From: Bacillota bacterium
Lineage (GTDB): Bacteria > Bacillota > Clostridia > Oscillospirales > Oscillospiraceae
NCBI GenBank assembly: GCA_023459875.1
Contig: JAEWRY010000012.1
Location: 1-42,903 of the forward strand
Direction of reading: 5' to 3'
Length of the DNA: 42,903 nucleotides
Part shown: in pieces, positions 28,841 to 37,578 of the stretch
Numbering within the stretch: position 1 is the first letter of the stretch
Layout: each line of letters starts with the position of its first letter
Position numbers and translations under genes: made by a program
Notes under the pieces: generated by a model
Told to the model about the DNA's origin: nothing
What the model saw: the letters and a program-made list of their open reading frames with translations, nothing else
Databases searched by the model: none

Positions 28841-30331
28841 TCACTTCCCGCTGCCTTTGCCGGGCTTTACCGCTTCAAGCTCCCGCGAGGGTAAAACGAT
28901 GGTGATCCTCGTGCCGATGCCCTCCCGGCTTAAAACCTCCATCTGGCCGCCGTGGCGGGAGGTGATCCATTTCGCGATGGAGAGCCCCAGCCCGGCGCCG
29001 CCGGTGGACCGGGTGCGGGACTCGTCCGCCCGGTAAAACCGGTCGAAGATTTTCGGGAGATTTTCGGGGCTGATGCCGATGCCGTCGTCGCTCACCGTGA
29101 GCTTGGCGTTTTCGCCGTTTTGCGAGGCGAGAACAGTGATGTTTCCCCCGGGGTCGGTATATTTGATGGCGTTGTCGATGAGGATTCGGAGAGCCTGCTT
29201 GATGAGCCCCTTGTCGGCCACCACCGTCACGTCCTCCACGCGGGTGACGAACTTGTGGGCGCTGTCGATCATCTGGGTCTCGTGGACGGTTTCGGTAACC
29301 AGCTCGGAGAGGCTAAAGCTCTCAAACTGGGGAGTCAGGGTGTTGTTGTCGCCCCTGGCGAGGAAGAGAAGCTGTTCCACCAGGTCCTTCATGTTCGCCG
29401 CCTCGTCCTTGATGGCGTTGATGGACTCCTGAAGTGTCTTGGCGTCGTTTTTGCCCCAGCGGTCCAGCAGGTTCGCGTAGCCCTGGATGACGGAGATGGG
29501 CGTTCGCAGCTCGTGGGACGCGTCGGAGACGAAGCGCACCTGGGCCCGGTAAGATTCGTTGATGCGGTCGAGCATGGAATTGATCGCCCGCGCGAGGTTT
29601 TTCAGCTCCTCCTGGGTGTCGTCCACCTGGATGCGCGTGTCCAGCTTCGAAGCGTTGATGCCCTCCAGCTTTCCGGCCAGGGCTTCCATCTTGCCGGGGT
29701 CGAACTGGCTGCCCACCGCGTTGAGGCTCCGGGCCGTCTCGGCGAGCCGGGTGATCGGCTCCAGGGTGTCGCGGACCATCCGGGCGTCCTTGAAAAGGCT
29801 GGAAAACAGGGTGAGGACTTGAAACGCGGCGAGAACGGCCAGGGCAAGCCGGAAGATATGGAGGCAGGTGCCCAGCCCGATGGAAATCCGGTAAGAAGGT
29901 TCGCTGCCGGTCAGGTAAATATTATAGGAGAGTTTATCGAGGCTTTGCAGGCCAAGCTCTTCCCCGCCCGCCGCCTCAATGCTGCGGCGCGCCGTTTTCG
30001 TTGCCTCGGGCAGCAGCAGCGCGAAGGGCTCCGGGACGAGAAAGCTGTTATCGCCGCTCTGGCCGGGTTCGATGCTGACCCCCGAGAGCTCCAGCCAGTC
30101 CGAGGCCTGGCCCGAAGGCAGCAGCCCGGATTCGCCGACGAGGCCGGCGGCGGAGGCGCCCCTGCTCTCGCTGTAGACGACCAATGAGGCGAAGGCGAGC
30201 ATACAGATAAAAATGTCCAGGGAGATAAAAATCCCCACCAGGCGGAAAAACATCCTGGAGCTCAGCTTTTTGGCGATGGAGTTTCGCATTCTGCTGCCGC
30301 CCGGCTCCGGCGTTCTGATTCGGTTATTCAT
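28841..30331 (-). CDS. Sensor histidine kinase
   Basis: The protein has 496 residues. Two membrane helices (about 28-52 and 156-180) flank an extracellular sensor of about 100 residues. A HAMP-like linker follows (about 181-258), then a HisKA domain with the phospho-accepting His273 in SDASHELRTPISVIQGY. The HATPase domain has the N box DNAIKYTD, G1 DDGIGIS and G2 GAGLGLSIAKW. It phosphorylates the response regulator encoded just upstream; the two reading frames overlap by 8 bp, so they are translationally coupled. The ligand is unknown. The ATG at 30331 lacks its own strong ribosome site, and an internal ATG at 30289 is an alternative. Confidence 0.93.
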   Translation of the reverse strand: MNNRIRTPEPGGSRMRNSIAKKLSSRMFFRLVGIFISLDIFICMLAFASLVVYSESRGASAAGLVGESGLLPSGQASDWLELSGVSIEPGQSGDNSFLVPEPFALLLPEATKTARRSIEAAGGEELGLQSLDKLSYNIYLTGSEPSYRISIGLGTCLHIFRLALAVLAAFQVLTLFSSLFKDARMVRDTLEPITRLAETARSLNAVGSQFDPGKMEALAGKLEGINASKLDTRIQVDDTQEELKNLARAINSMLDRINESYRAQVRFVSDASHELRTPISVIQGYANLLDRWGKNDAKTLQESINAIKDEAANMKDLVEQLLFLARGDNNTLTPQFESFSLSELVTETVHETQMIDSAHKFVTRVEDVTVVADKGLIKQALRILIDNAIKYTDPGGNITVLASQNGENAKLTVSDDGIGISPENLPKIFDRFYRADESRTRSTGGAGLGLSIAKWITSRHGGQMEVLSREGIGTRITIVLPSRELEAVKPGKGSGK

Positions 30332-31001
30332 CTTTTATGACGTATCCCACGCCCCGGACCGTCTGAATGAGCTTGGTCCCGTAAGCCTCGTCGATCTTGC
30401 CCCGCAGGAAGCGGATATAGACGTCCACGGCGTTCGTCCCCCCGTCAAAATCCATGTCCCAGACGTTTTCCAGGAGCTTTTCCCTGGTGACCACGATGCC
30501 CTTGTTCTGTAAAAGATAGTGGAGCAGATCGAATTCCCGCTTGGTGAGCTCGACGCTTTGCCCCTTGACGGTCACGGTGTGCCGCCTCAGGTCAAGGCAG
30601 ACCCCCGCCGCGGACAAAACGTCCTCCTCCTGCATCCCCGTTTTCCGGAGAGCGGTGCGGATGCGGGCGAGCAGCTCCTCGATAGCGAAGGGCTTGGTCA
30701 CGTAGTCGTCTGCCCCCAGGTCCAGGCCCGCCACCTTGTCGGTCACGCTGTCCCGCGCCGTGAGCATGATGACGGGAACGGACATGGAGGCCCTGCGCAG
30801 CCGGCGCAGAACCTCCATGCCGTTTAGTTCCGGCAGCATGATATCCAGGAGAATCAAATCAAAGCGTCCACCGAGGGCCAGCTCGCAGCCCGTCCTGCCG
30901 TCGAAGGCCTTCGTCACCGAATAGCCCTCGTAGCATAGCTCCAGCTCCACGAACCGCGCCAGCTTTTCCTCGTCCTCGATCAGCAGAATTTTCGCTCCCA
31001 T
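30324..31001 (-). CDS. OmpR/PhoB-family response regulator
   Basis: The protein has 225 residues from ATG 31001 (TGAGG close upstream; a TTG at 31013 is an alternative). The receiver domain shows the acidic pocket IEDEE, the phospho-acceptor Asp53 in LILLDIMLPELNG, Thr81 and Lys103 (TKPF). The C-terminal winged helix has SVELTKREFDLLHYLLQNKG and GTKLIQTVRGVGYVIKDE. It activates or represses target genes after phosphorylation by the overlapping kinase. It follows a DUF4342-like gene by 23 bp, so the three form one operon. Confidence 0.94.
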   Translation of the reverse strand: MGAKILLIEDEEKLARFVELELCYEGYSVTKAFDGRTGCELALGGRFDLILLDIMLPELNGMEVLRRLRRASMSVPVIMLTARDSVTDKVAGLDLGADDYVTKPFAIEELLARIRTALRKTGMQEEDVLSAAGVCLDLRRHTVTVKGQSVELTKREFDLLHYLLQNKGIVVTREKLLENVWDMDFDGGTNAVDVYIRFLRGKIDEAYGTKLIQTVRGVGYVIKDE

Positions 31002-31024
31002 AACCCTCAGCAAACCTTCATTTA

Positions 31025-31567
31025 TTATTTTTCGCTCTGGAAGGACTTTTTGATATCCTCCGCCTTATCGGAGACGCTTCCCATCACTTTGTTCACCGAT
31101 TCTTTGCCCAAATCTTCTCCCGAAAAGCGGTACCGCAGCCCAAAGAACAGGCTGATGACGATAAACGGTACGACGACCCAGAAGAAGAGCAGCAGCAGAA
31201 GCACGAACACCGTGACGGGGCAGGCAAGCACTACCTTTCCGTCCTTTTCGGCCTCCAGATAGTTTCTGTTTCCCTTGTTGAAGCCCACGGCGCAGAAGTG
31301 ACCCAGCCGCCTCATCGCCTCATGGAAGCTGCCGTGCCTGCGGCGGCCGCCGCAGCAGCCTTCGCCTTCCGTTTCCTTCTGCTCGTAGGAGGCGTTTTCG
31401 CTGCTGAAAAAACCGCCTCCGGAGGGTGAGGAGACCTTCCCCTGCCTCTCCAGATAGATGACGGCGTCCAGCATATCTCCGTTGCAGGCATCCAGCGCGG
31501 CCTTCGCCTCCTCAAAACTGACGTTGGCCTTCTCCCGCAGTTTTTCCACTTGTTCTAATGTAGCCAT
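31025..31567 (-). CDS. DUF4342-like protein with UBA/TS-N-type helical domain
   Basis: The protein has 180 residues; AAGGAGG lies 8 nt before ATG 31567. The N-terminal 45 residues (LEQVEKLREKANVSFEEAKAALDACNGDMLDAVIYLE) form the three-helix UBA/TS-N fold, as in elongation factor Ts. After a Gly/Ser/Glu linker with GEGCCGGRRRHG comes a DUF4342-like stretch (LEAEKDGKVVLACPVTVFVLLLLLFFWVVVPF) with a membrane helix, and then a charged tail. Similar genes often accompany two-component systems in Firmicutes. It heads the operon with the response regulator and kinase, and its leader contains a perfect 9-bp inverted repeat (31584-31614). Confidence 0.82.
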   Translation of the reverse strand: MATLEQVEKLREKANVSFEEAKAALDACNGDMLDAVIYLERQGKVSSPSGGGFFSSENASYEQKETEGEGCCGGRRRHGSFHEAMRRLGHFCAVGFNKGNRNYLEAEKDGKVVLACPVTVFVLLLLLFFWVVVPFIVISLFFGLRYRFSGEDLGKESVNKVMGSVSDKAEDIKKSFQSEK

Positions 31568-31583
31568 GTTGTTTTCCTCCTTG

Positions 31584-31614
31584 TTCTCTGTTGTGTCTTT
31601 ATGCTAACAGAGAA
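31584..31614. promoter_or_regulatory. Inverted repeat in the leader of the two-component operon
   Basis: TTCTCTGTT (31584-31592) and AACAGAGAA (31606-31614) are a perfect inverted repeat with a 13-nt spacer. It is 17 bp upstream of the DUF4342-like start. It may be an operator or a leader hairpin. An AT-rich stretch with possible OmpR-type half sites lies upstream (about 31640-31660). Confidence 0.5.
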
Positions 31615-31970
31615 GACTTCAAGGACAATTTGCGGAAAATTAAAATCAGATTAAAAAACAGTGACCGTATTTTCATTCTACCGCCGGAGCAAAGGCATGT
31701 CAACAAAAGCGTCGCGCAGGGAAGGGGCGGGGGGCGGCGCGAATATCGCTCTTTGCGTCTTGATATTTCTGGAAGTGATGAGTATGATGGTTTCACGGCC
31801 TGCAGGACGCAGCTTTTCGCCCTGCATCTTGACTCCCCGGATTTTTTGTTTTTATTGAAGAAGACCGCGGACTATACTATACTATATAGTATATGGATCC
31901 TGTTCGTACCGTGAAGAAAAACGTCACCTTCGGACCGGCATTTTGAAAAGATCGGGGAGAGAACGACCCT

Positions 31971-33386
31971 ATGGCCGAAACAGCAGAAAATCACCGCTTA
32001 AATGCTTCCGGACCGTTGATCGCGGATCATCTGGAAATTCCGGAAAACTTACTTAAATCCTGGCAGATTATCGTCGACCTCATCACTCAGATTGCCGGAG
32101 CCCGCGCGGGGCTGATTATGCGCGCTTATGACGGCCAAATCGAAGTGATGTTCGCTGGCGGGCCGAATAATCCCTACAAAGTGGGCGAGAAAGAAACCCT
32201 GGCCAATTCCGGCCTTTACTGCGAGAAGGTCATGAAAGAAAATGAAAAACTGCTTGTGCCGAACGCCCTCAAATCCAATGAGTGGAAAAACAATCCTGAT
32301 ATCAGGCGCGGGCTGCTGAGCTATCTGGGGTTTCCCATCCGCATGCCCGACAACACCCCCTTCGGCACCATTTGTATCCTTGACGACAAGGAAAACAAAT
32401 TTTCAACGGCCATAGAAATTCTGATCGGGGAAATGCGCGATTTAATCGAAGCGCATTTAAAACTCCTGTTCCAGAATTCTTGCGATCAGCTCACCGGTTT
32501 GTTTAACCGCGTTTTTTTCAATCAAAAGGCGGAAGAGGAAATGAAGAGGGCAGAACGCTGCCGACGGCCGGTTTCCTTGCTGATGCTGGATCTCGACCAT
32601 TTTAAGCAGGTGAACGACGCGTTCGGCCATTTGAAGGGCGACGAAGTGCTGAAAAACGCAGCCCATGCGATTGTCTCCTTTTTGCGCGGCGTTGATATCG
32701 TCGCCAGGTACGGGGGAGAAGAATTCCTTGTGCTGCTGCCGGACACGCCGATTGGAAAGGCGCTGGACGCGGCGGAACGGATACGCGCGATGGTGGAAAA
32801 CAGCAGCTTGCTGCCTTACGGGACTTTGACGGTCAGCATCGGCGCGGCGGAATACAGAAGCGGCGAGACTTTTGACGAATGGTTCTCCCGTGCCGACGCG
32901 GCCGTCTATCAGGCCAAGAACATCGGCAGGAATCAGGTCGTGGCCTTCGACACGGAGGGCAGCTTTCCGGCCGCCAGCGTGCACCTGGAATGGAAAAGCG
33001 ATTGGAACAGCGGCAGCGGGCAGATTGACGGGGAGCATCGGGAAATGCTCGAACTGGGCAACAAGCTGATCAATATGTCCCTGGCCGGCATGGAGTATGA
33101 CAAAATCTCGGAGCAGCTGAAACTGCTGCTCAATCATATCCTCTTCCATTTCGACAGCGAGGAAAAGCTCCTCTCCCGGCTCAGCTACCCGGATTATGAG
33201 AAACACTGCGGGCTGCATAAGGATTTAGTCTCCAAAGCCCTCGGCTTAAAAGAAGCCTATACCAAAAGAATCTTAAAGCAGTCGGCTTTTTTCTCTTTCA
33301 TTTTTGATGAGGTGATCGTCGGCCATTTGGAGCTGGAAGACACCAAGTTTTTCTCTCATATCAGGAGCTATCCGGAAAACGTGTAA
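31971..33386 (+). CDS. GAF-GGDEF-hemerythrin protein (diguanylate cyclase)
   Basis: The protein has 471 residues; GGGGAGAG lies upstream of the ATG. A GAF-type sensor (about 30-165; SYLGFPIRMPDNTPFGTIC) is followed by a GGDEF domain (about 170-325) with an intact GGEEF (248-252) and an RxxD inhibitory site (RGVD, 239-242) five residues before it. It should therefore make c-di-GMP from two GTP with product inhibition. The C-terminal hemerythrin domain has the full diiron ligand set: His356, His393, Glu397, His412, His416, His452 and Asp457. Hemerythrin binds O2 or senses redox state, so this anaerobe may convert oxygen exposure into a c-di-GMP signal (inference). It is monocistronic. An AT-rich palindromic stretch (31873-31892) precedes it. 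Confidence 0.93.
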   Translation: MAETAENHRLNASGPLIADHLEIPENLLKSWQIIVDLITQIAGARAGLIMRAYDGQIEVMFAGGPNNPYKVGEKETLANSGLYCEKVMKENEKLLVPNALKSNEWKNNPDIRRGLLSYLGFPIRMPDNTPFGTICILDDKENKFSTAIEILIGEMRDLIEAHLKLLFQNSCDQLTGLFNRVFFNQKAEEEMKRAERCRRPVSLLMLDLDHFKQVNDAFGHLKGDEVLKNAAHAIVSFLRGVDIVARYGGEEFLVLLPDTPIGKALDAAERIRAMVENSSLLPYGTLTVSIGAAEYRSGETFDEWFSRADAAVYQAKNIGRNQVVAFDTEGSFPAASVHLEWKSDWNSGSGQIDGEHREMLELGNKLINMSLAGMEYDKISEQLKLLLNHILFHFDSEEKLLSRLSYPDYEKHCGLHKDLVSKALGLKEAYTKRILKQSAFFSFIFDEVIVGHLELEDTKFFSHIRSYPENV

Positions 33387-33701
33387 GCACCCTCATCGCC
33401 TCCCTTCGCCTCGTTCCCCCGTCCTCCGTCCCCGCTTCGTGGGTGCCGGTAGTCGGCTTTCTCCCGCGTTTTCCATCCGCGTACTCGTTTCGCGTGCTCC
33501 GTCTTACCTTCGTCCCGGGGGGATGATTCCACAAAGGGGGGGCCGAAGCCCTCCTCTTGCGTGGTCGCTGCGGGAGTTTCCAAAGAGGGGGAATCGAAAC
33601 ACCCTCTTTGGCGCTTTCTTTCCACCCTTTCTTTCCGGAAAGAAAGGGTGCCCCGCCGGAGGCGAATTAACATGAATGAAAAATGACAATCAGGATGTAC
33701 T
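33387..33701. repeat. Hairpin-rich intergenic region
   Basis: There is no gene. It contains CCAAAGAGGG (33580-33589) pairing with CCCTCTTTGG (33602-33611), and a perfect 28-bp palindrome, CACCCTTTCTTTCC with its complement (33623-33650). An imperfect stem lies at about 33530-33564. The last palindrome may terminate the diguanylate cyclase transcript, although it is 240 bp from the stop. Confidence 0.6.
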
Positions 33702-33788
33702 GTGGACGACATAGCCCAAACTTTTACGGGGTTACATCATCTTGGCCGTCTTCTACCGCACGAAAAAAATAGAAATGGATATGATGAA

Positions 33789-35519
33789 ATGAAAAAGTGC
33801 GCTGTCCTCCTTCTTTTCCTCCTGGGAATCTCCCTCTTCACCGCCGGGGCCGCCGCCGAATCTACGGACATCGGCATCGCCTATGAAGAGCAGCAGTATC
33901 CCGCCGCGGCCGAAAGCTTCGGCGTCATGAACTTCCATATCTCCTTCGGCGGCACAGATCAGGATGAGGTCAAAAACGCGGCGGTCACTCTCGCGGTCTA
34001 TGACGGTGAAGGAGCGAAGCTGGACGTGCTTCTGACGAAAACGGGAGATAAAACCGAAACCGGCTCCCGGGAGGGACAGGCCGGTTATCAAAGGACCTGT
34101 TCTTTTTCAGGAGTTTTTCCCATTGGGGAAAATTACACGATCGAGGCAGACGTAACGCTCGGCGGCCGGGAGCTCAGCGAACTCAACTCCTTTGACGTCT
34201 GCCCCATGCGCCGTGTTTCCGGAACCATCAGGCTGCCCTCAGGCGAAAGAGCCGCCAGTCCCATCGAGTGCAGAATTTTGTTCCTTGAAAAAAGCGATCT
34301 TTCGGGCGATAAAGCGGTCTTTACCGTGCCGACGGCAATCACCGCCATGATCCCCGCGGGTGAAGACAGCGTGGAGTACCATTATGATTACTCCGTCTAT
34401 GCCCATGATAACGCTCCGTTCGTCATCGACTGCCGCGCCTTGGGGGACAGCCGTTTTACCGAAGAAAACTTCTATACCGGAAGTTTCTCCTCTCCCTACT
34501 GGTACCAAGCCGCCCAGGTGGATGTCTCCCAAAAGGACAGCGCCGGAATCGATTTTACCCTGGCCAAAGCCGATAAGATCAGCGGAACATTCACCCTGCC
34601 CCGGCAGCCGGAAAAATCGGGCCCCACCTTAAGCGTTATCATGCGTGCCTATACGGACATGGGCACCTCCGCAAAAAATGACGATGTGACCGTTGAGAAG
34701 GAAATGGAATATCACTACGGAGAAACAAACGGTTACACCCTTTCGGTTCCCCAAAGCCCTTCCGGATATATCGTAAGCTATCATTTGAAGAGCTCCGCCT
34801 CCTATCCTTACGTTTACAACGGCGTACAGACCAGCGGCTATTACAGCGCTGGCGGCATTCGGCAGCTTAAGGCATATGCCGAAACGCTGCCGCTCAAAAG
34901 CGGCGGCACGGACGGAATCGACTTTTTGCCGGCGGCCTATGATTTTGAAGGTCTCTCGGATGCTTCAGGCCACTGGGCCGCGCCCTACATCTATGAAATG
35001 ACCGCGAGAGGAATTTTCAGCGCGAAAGGTTCCCCGAGCACTTTTAGGCCTGACGACACCGCCACCAGAGGGGAGTGCGTCCAGGCCGCCGCGAGGCTCT
35101 TCGGCCTTACCGACGCCGAGCCCGTTCAGGTCTTCGGCGACGTGACGACCGGAAGCGAGTATTTCGGGGCGGTTTCTGCGGCGTACCGCGCGGGGCTCAT
35201 CAACGGGTGTGCCGACGGCGGTTTCCATCCCGAGGCCCCGGTTTCCCGCCAGGACGCGGAACTGATGCTATACCGGGGGATCGTCGGTTACTTCAAGCTG
35301 GATCCGACTAAAATCGAAACCTCTCCCGTTGGAGACCCCTCTTCTATCAGCGATCAGGAGGATATCGCCTCTTACGCCCGCGACGCGGTATCGTTCTGTT
35401 TCAAATATTATATCAATATGTTCAAAAACGATCATTGCTCAAATCCTCAATATCTCATGTCCAGGTGCGATCTGGCCTCCGAGTTTTACCGCTGCCTCAA
35501 TTTCCTCAACGGTAATTGA
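33789..35519 (+). CDS. SLH-domain surface protein
   Basis: The protein has 576 residues from ATG 33789, where a clear signal peptide begins (MKKCAVLLLFLLGISLFTAG, cleavage near AAAES). The ribosome site is weak (GGAT), and an ATG at 33702 would add an unlikely leader. Two to three beta-rich domains (about 25-390) include a carboxypeptidase-regulatory-like part (MRRVSGTIRLPSG) and KISGTFTLPRQPEKS. The C-terminus has SLH repeats: LSDASGHWAAPYIYEMTARG with TFRPDDTATRGECVQAA, then VFGDVT...GLINGCADGGFHPEAPVSRQDAELML. It is anchored to wall polymers; no enzymatic motif is visible. A strong terminator follows at 35617-35657. Confidence 0.87.
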   Translation: MKKCAVLLLFLLGISLFTAGAAAESTDIGIAYEEQQYPAAAESFGVMNFHISFGGTDQDEVKNAAVTLAVYDGEGAKLDVLLTKTGDKTETGSREGQAGYQRTCSFSGVFPIGENYTIEADVTLGGRELSELNSFDVCPMRRVSGTIRLPSGERAASPIECRILFLEKSDLSGDKAVFTVPTAITAMIPAGEDSVEYHYDYSVYAHDNAPFVIDCRALGDSRFTEENFYTGSFSSPYWYQAAQVDVSQKDSAGIDFTLAKADKISGTFTLPRQPEKSGPTLSVIMRAYTDMGTSAKNDDVTVEKEMEYHYGETNGYTLSVPQSPSGYIVSYHLKSSASYPYVYNGVQTSGYYSAGGIRQLKAYAETLPLKSGGTDGIDFLPAAYDFEGLSDASGHWAAPYIYEMTARGIFSAKGSPSTFRPDDTATRGECVQAAARLFGLTDAEPVQVFGDVTTGSEYFGAVSAAYRAGLINGCADGGFHPEAPVSRQDAELMLYRGIVGYFKLDPTKIETSPVGDPSSISDQEDIASYARDAVSFCFKYYINMFKNDHCSNPQYLMSRCDLASEFYRCLNFLNGN

Positions 35520-35616
35520 TCGCTGAAAGGCCCTATGGGGCTTGCTCTATCCAATGGGGTGCCATACTTCGCGCAAGGCCGTCCCGTTTTGTCGGGAAAC
35601 CAATTTACCATAAGAT

Positions 35617-35657
35617 AAAAGGTGGTGTCTCAAATAACATGAGACACCACCTTTTTT
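35617..35657 (+). terminator. Intrinsic terminator of the SLH gene
   Basis: AAAAGGTGGTGTCTCA (35617-35632) pairs with TGAGACACCACCTTTT starting at 35640, with T6 at the end. It has a perfect stem and a 7-nt loop. Confidence 0.92.
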
Positions 35658-35660
35658 CCT

Positions 35661-35744
35661 GTCATTCTGAGGCTGAAAGCCGAAGAATCTTAGCGGCGCT
35701 CATATTTGACGCGCTAGGAGCCTTCGCTTAACGCTCAGGATGAC
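35661..35744 (+). repeat. Dispersed 84-bp palindromic repeat, full copy
   Basis: It runs from GTCATTCTGAGGCTGAA to AACGCTCAGGATGAC. It lies 3 bp after the SLH-gene terminator and 23 bp before the 254-bp element, a nest of two repeat types. Confidence 0.9.
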
Positions 35745-35767
35745 ATTACATTTTCTGTTTTCATATA

Positions 35768-36021
35768 ATGTCCGCTGAATAAAGCAAAAATATAGTCATA
35801 TCAATGCTTCTATGCTGTTGTTGCTTTATTCAGGTGCAAGGTTTTTGACCAATTATGGTCAAAAACCTTGCACTTTTGATTTGCGGCGTGTGTCCGCAAA
35901 TCAAAACGGACAGTCATCAATGTATCTGAAGCAGCAAAACAGTGCTGTTTTGCTGCCCGAAAGGGCATTTTTTGCCCTTTCGGTGAATGCGATGCGGAAA
36001 TCGCATTTGTTCAGTGGACCT
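35768..36021 (+). mobile_element. 254-bp multi-hairpin MITE-like element, copy 2
   Basis: This is an inverted copy of 10656-10909 of the same length. It starts ATGTCCGCTGAAT and ends TTCAGTGGACC. At least five internal palindromes follow one another: GAATAAAGC ends near 35777/35832; GTGCAAGGTTTTTGACC with its complement (35833-35873); TTTGATTTGCGG/CCGCAAATC; GCAGCAAAACAG/CTGTTTTGCTGC; CCGAAAGGGCA/TGCCCTTTCGG; GAATGCGAT/ATCGCATT. No target duplication is obvious here. Confidence 0.82.
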
Positions 36022-36114
36022 TAATAAAGTCCCATATCTTGTGCGAAAACAAGAAAAACGAAACCGCCGAAACTCCAACCGCGCCGCATACAGGCGCTTG
36101 ACCCAGCCGGAACG

Positions 36115-36960
36115 TCAGTAGGCAAGCACGATACCGCCGTCGTTGGCGTAGACGGTGGATAGTCCGCCTGTGGGGACGATCACAATCCTCTTCAGATCCT
36201 TGCGAAGGGTCTGGATCTGTTCCTTCAAAGCCAGCGCGCGCTCCTCGCAGTTGCAGTGGCTGATGACGATTGTGGTCGTTTTCCGAAGCTGGGTATCCAG
36301 GTTGTCCCTCAGCAGGTCCGCCAGGCGGCCCATGGCCTGCTTCAGTCCCCGGACCTTCTCCAGCATGACGATTTCGCCCTGCCCGTCATCCGCGAGAATC
36401 GGATAAATGCCCAGCATCATCCCCAGTACGCCCTTCAGCTTGCCCAGACGTCCGTTTTTCATCAGATTGTCCAGATGCACCAGGACAAAGCGGGTATGCA
36501 GGGAATCGATATAAGCGGAGACATTTTCCACCGTTTCTTCAAACGAAAGGCCCGCTTCCATGCATTCCTCGATCCTCAGCGCCACGCAGGTTTCTCCGGA
36601 AGACGCGCTTTTGGAGTCGAACACGTGGATTCTTTTATCCGGCGTCTCCGCCAAAGCCAGATCACGCGCGGCCATGGCCGAATGATAGCTTCCGGACAGG
36701 CGGCCCGAAATGGTAACGACAAAGCAGGACTCCGCCGAGCGCATCTCCTGAAAATAATCGTCGGGGGAGGGGCAGGCCGTCTTCACCGCGCTTTTGCACG
36801 CGCGCATATGCGCCAGAAGGGCGGTCAGATTGATTTGGTGGTTGTCAATGAAGCTCTTTTCCTCCACGTTAATGTGAAAGCTGACGCGCCTAACGTCCAT
36901 GTTTTGAAGCAGCTCGGGCGTTAAGTCGCAGCAGCTGTCGGTAATCAGGGTTGTTTTCAA
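36115..36960 (-). CDS. DegV-family fatty-acid-binding protein (FakB-like)
   Basis: The protein has 281 residues from a TTG start at 36960, with AAGGAG 7 nt upstream. DegV features are the N-terminal TLITDSCCDLTPELL, VTISGRLSGSYHSAM (lipid carboxylate-binding Ser region, about 82-96), the DSKSASSGE motif and LMKNGRLGKLKGVLGMMLGIYPIL. DegV/FakB proteins bind a fatty acid and present it to the kinase FakA for phosphorylation. It is the last gene of a three-gene minus-strand operon with a membrane protein and a second DegV. No FakA is in the window. Confidence 0.9.
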   Translation of the reverse strand: MKTTLITDSCCDLTPELLQNMDVRRVSFHINVEEKSFIDNHQINLTALLAHMRACKSAVKTACPSPDDYFQEMRSAESCFVVTISGRLSGSYHSAMAARDLALAETPDKRIHVFDSKSASSGETCVALRIEECMEAGLSFEETVENVSAYIDSLHTRFVLVHLDNLMKNGRLGKLKGVLGMMLGIYPILADDGQGEIVMLEKVRGLKQAMGRLADLLRDNLDTQLRKTTTIVISHCNCEERALALKEQIQTLRKDLKRIVIVPTGGLSTVYANDGGIVLAY

Positions 36961-36996
36961 AATGGATCTCCTTTCAGGTCGCGCCGGTTTCCCGCG

Positions 36997-37563
36997 CTAG
37001 ATCGTTATTGCGATTCCCAACGCAAGGATGGGAATGATGGTGCCGCCCGCGAGCTGGGCGGCGGTATGACGTTTCATGGAAAGGCTTGAGAGCCAGGCGA
37101 GGGCGAGAAGTGGGACTCCGAAGTATCCCGCGGTCACGCCGAACCGGAGGAGGATGGCGCACGGCCCCGCCACCCCGCAGGCGTGCCCGCTTGCCTTGAA
37201 GCGGAGCAGCTGATTGGAGAGCAGGATGAGGAATCCGGAAATCAGATAAGTAAGATAAATAATCCGAACGCTCCCCGGTGCTTTCAGAAAAAGGGAGGAT
37301 AGAAAGCCGCCGATATATCCCGCCACGGCAAAATCCATCGCGAGCGCCCGCTGGCCTTCGCGCCCTGTTCCCCTGTATTTTTTGAAGAACGGCTGGAGCG
37401 GATAGGCCAGCAGTGGAAAAACCGTCAGAAACAAAACCGCCAGCGTGAAGTGGACGGCGCTGCCGAAGAGCATTGGGTTTTGGTCATACAAAGCGAGCAG
37501 CATGAGAAACGCGATCACCGGAGCAACCGTAACAATACGAATGATCTGGGACAGGTTTTTCAA
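36997..37563 (-). CDS. Membrane protein related to PAP2-type phosphatases
   Basis: The protein has 188 residues from a TTG at 37563; AAAAGGA lies upstream and overlaps the end of the preceding gene. There are five hydrophobic segments (about 9-25, 34-56, 75-92, 98-115, 132-158). The stretch LLRFKASGHACGVAGP resembles the K-x6-RP/PSGH region of PAP2 lipid phosphatases, but the Arg-Pro and later His motifs are not clear, so activity is doubtful. Being sandwiched between two DegV fatty-acid-binding proteins points to membrane lipid metabolism (inference). Confidence 0.7.
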   Translation of the reverse strand: MKNLSQIIRIVTVAPVIAFLMLLALYDQNPMLFGSAVHFTLAVLFLTVFPLLAYPLQPFFKKYRGTGREGQRALAMDFAVAGYIGGFLSSLFLKAPGSVRIIYLTYLISGFLILLSNQLLRFKASGHACGVAGPCAILLRFGVTAGYFGVPLLALAWLSSLSMKRHTAAQLAGGTIIPILALGIAITI

Positions 37564-37578
37564 TAGGATCAGGTCCTT

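Larger units (their letters stand above)
35520..36114. other. Gene-free block with terminator, dispersed repeat and multi-hairpin element
   Basis: The block holds, in order, about 100 bp without recognisable signal, a terminator (35617-35657), a full dispersed repeat (35661-35744) and the second 254-bp element (35768-36021). About 90 bp of spacer then reach the end of the minus-strand DegV gene. Confidence 0.75.
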
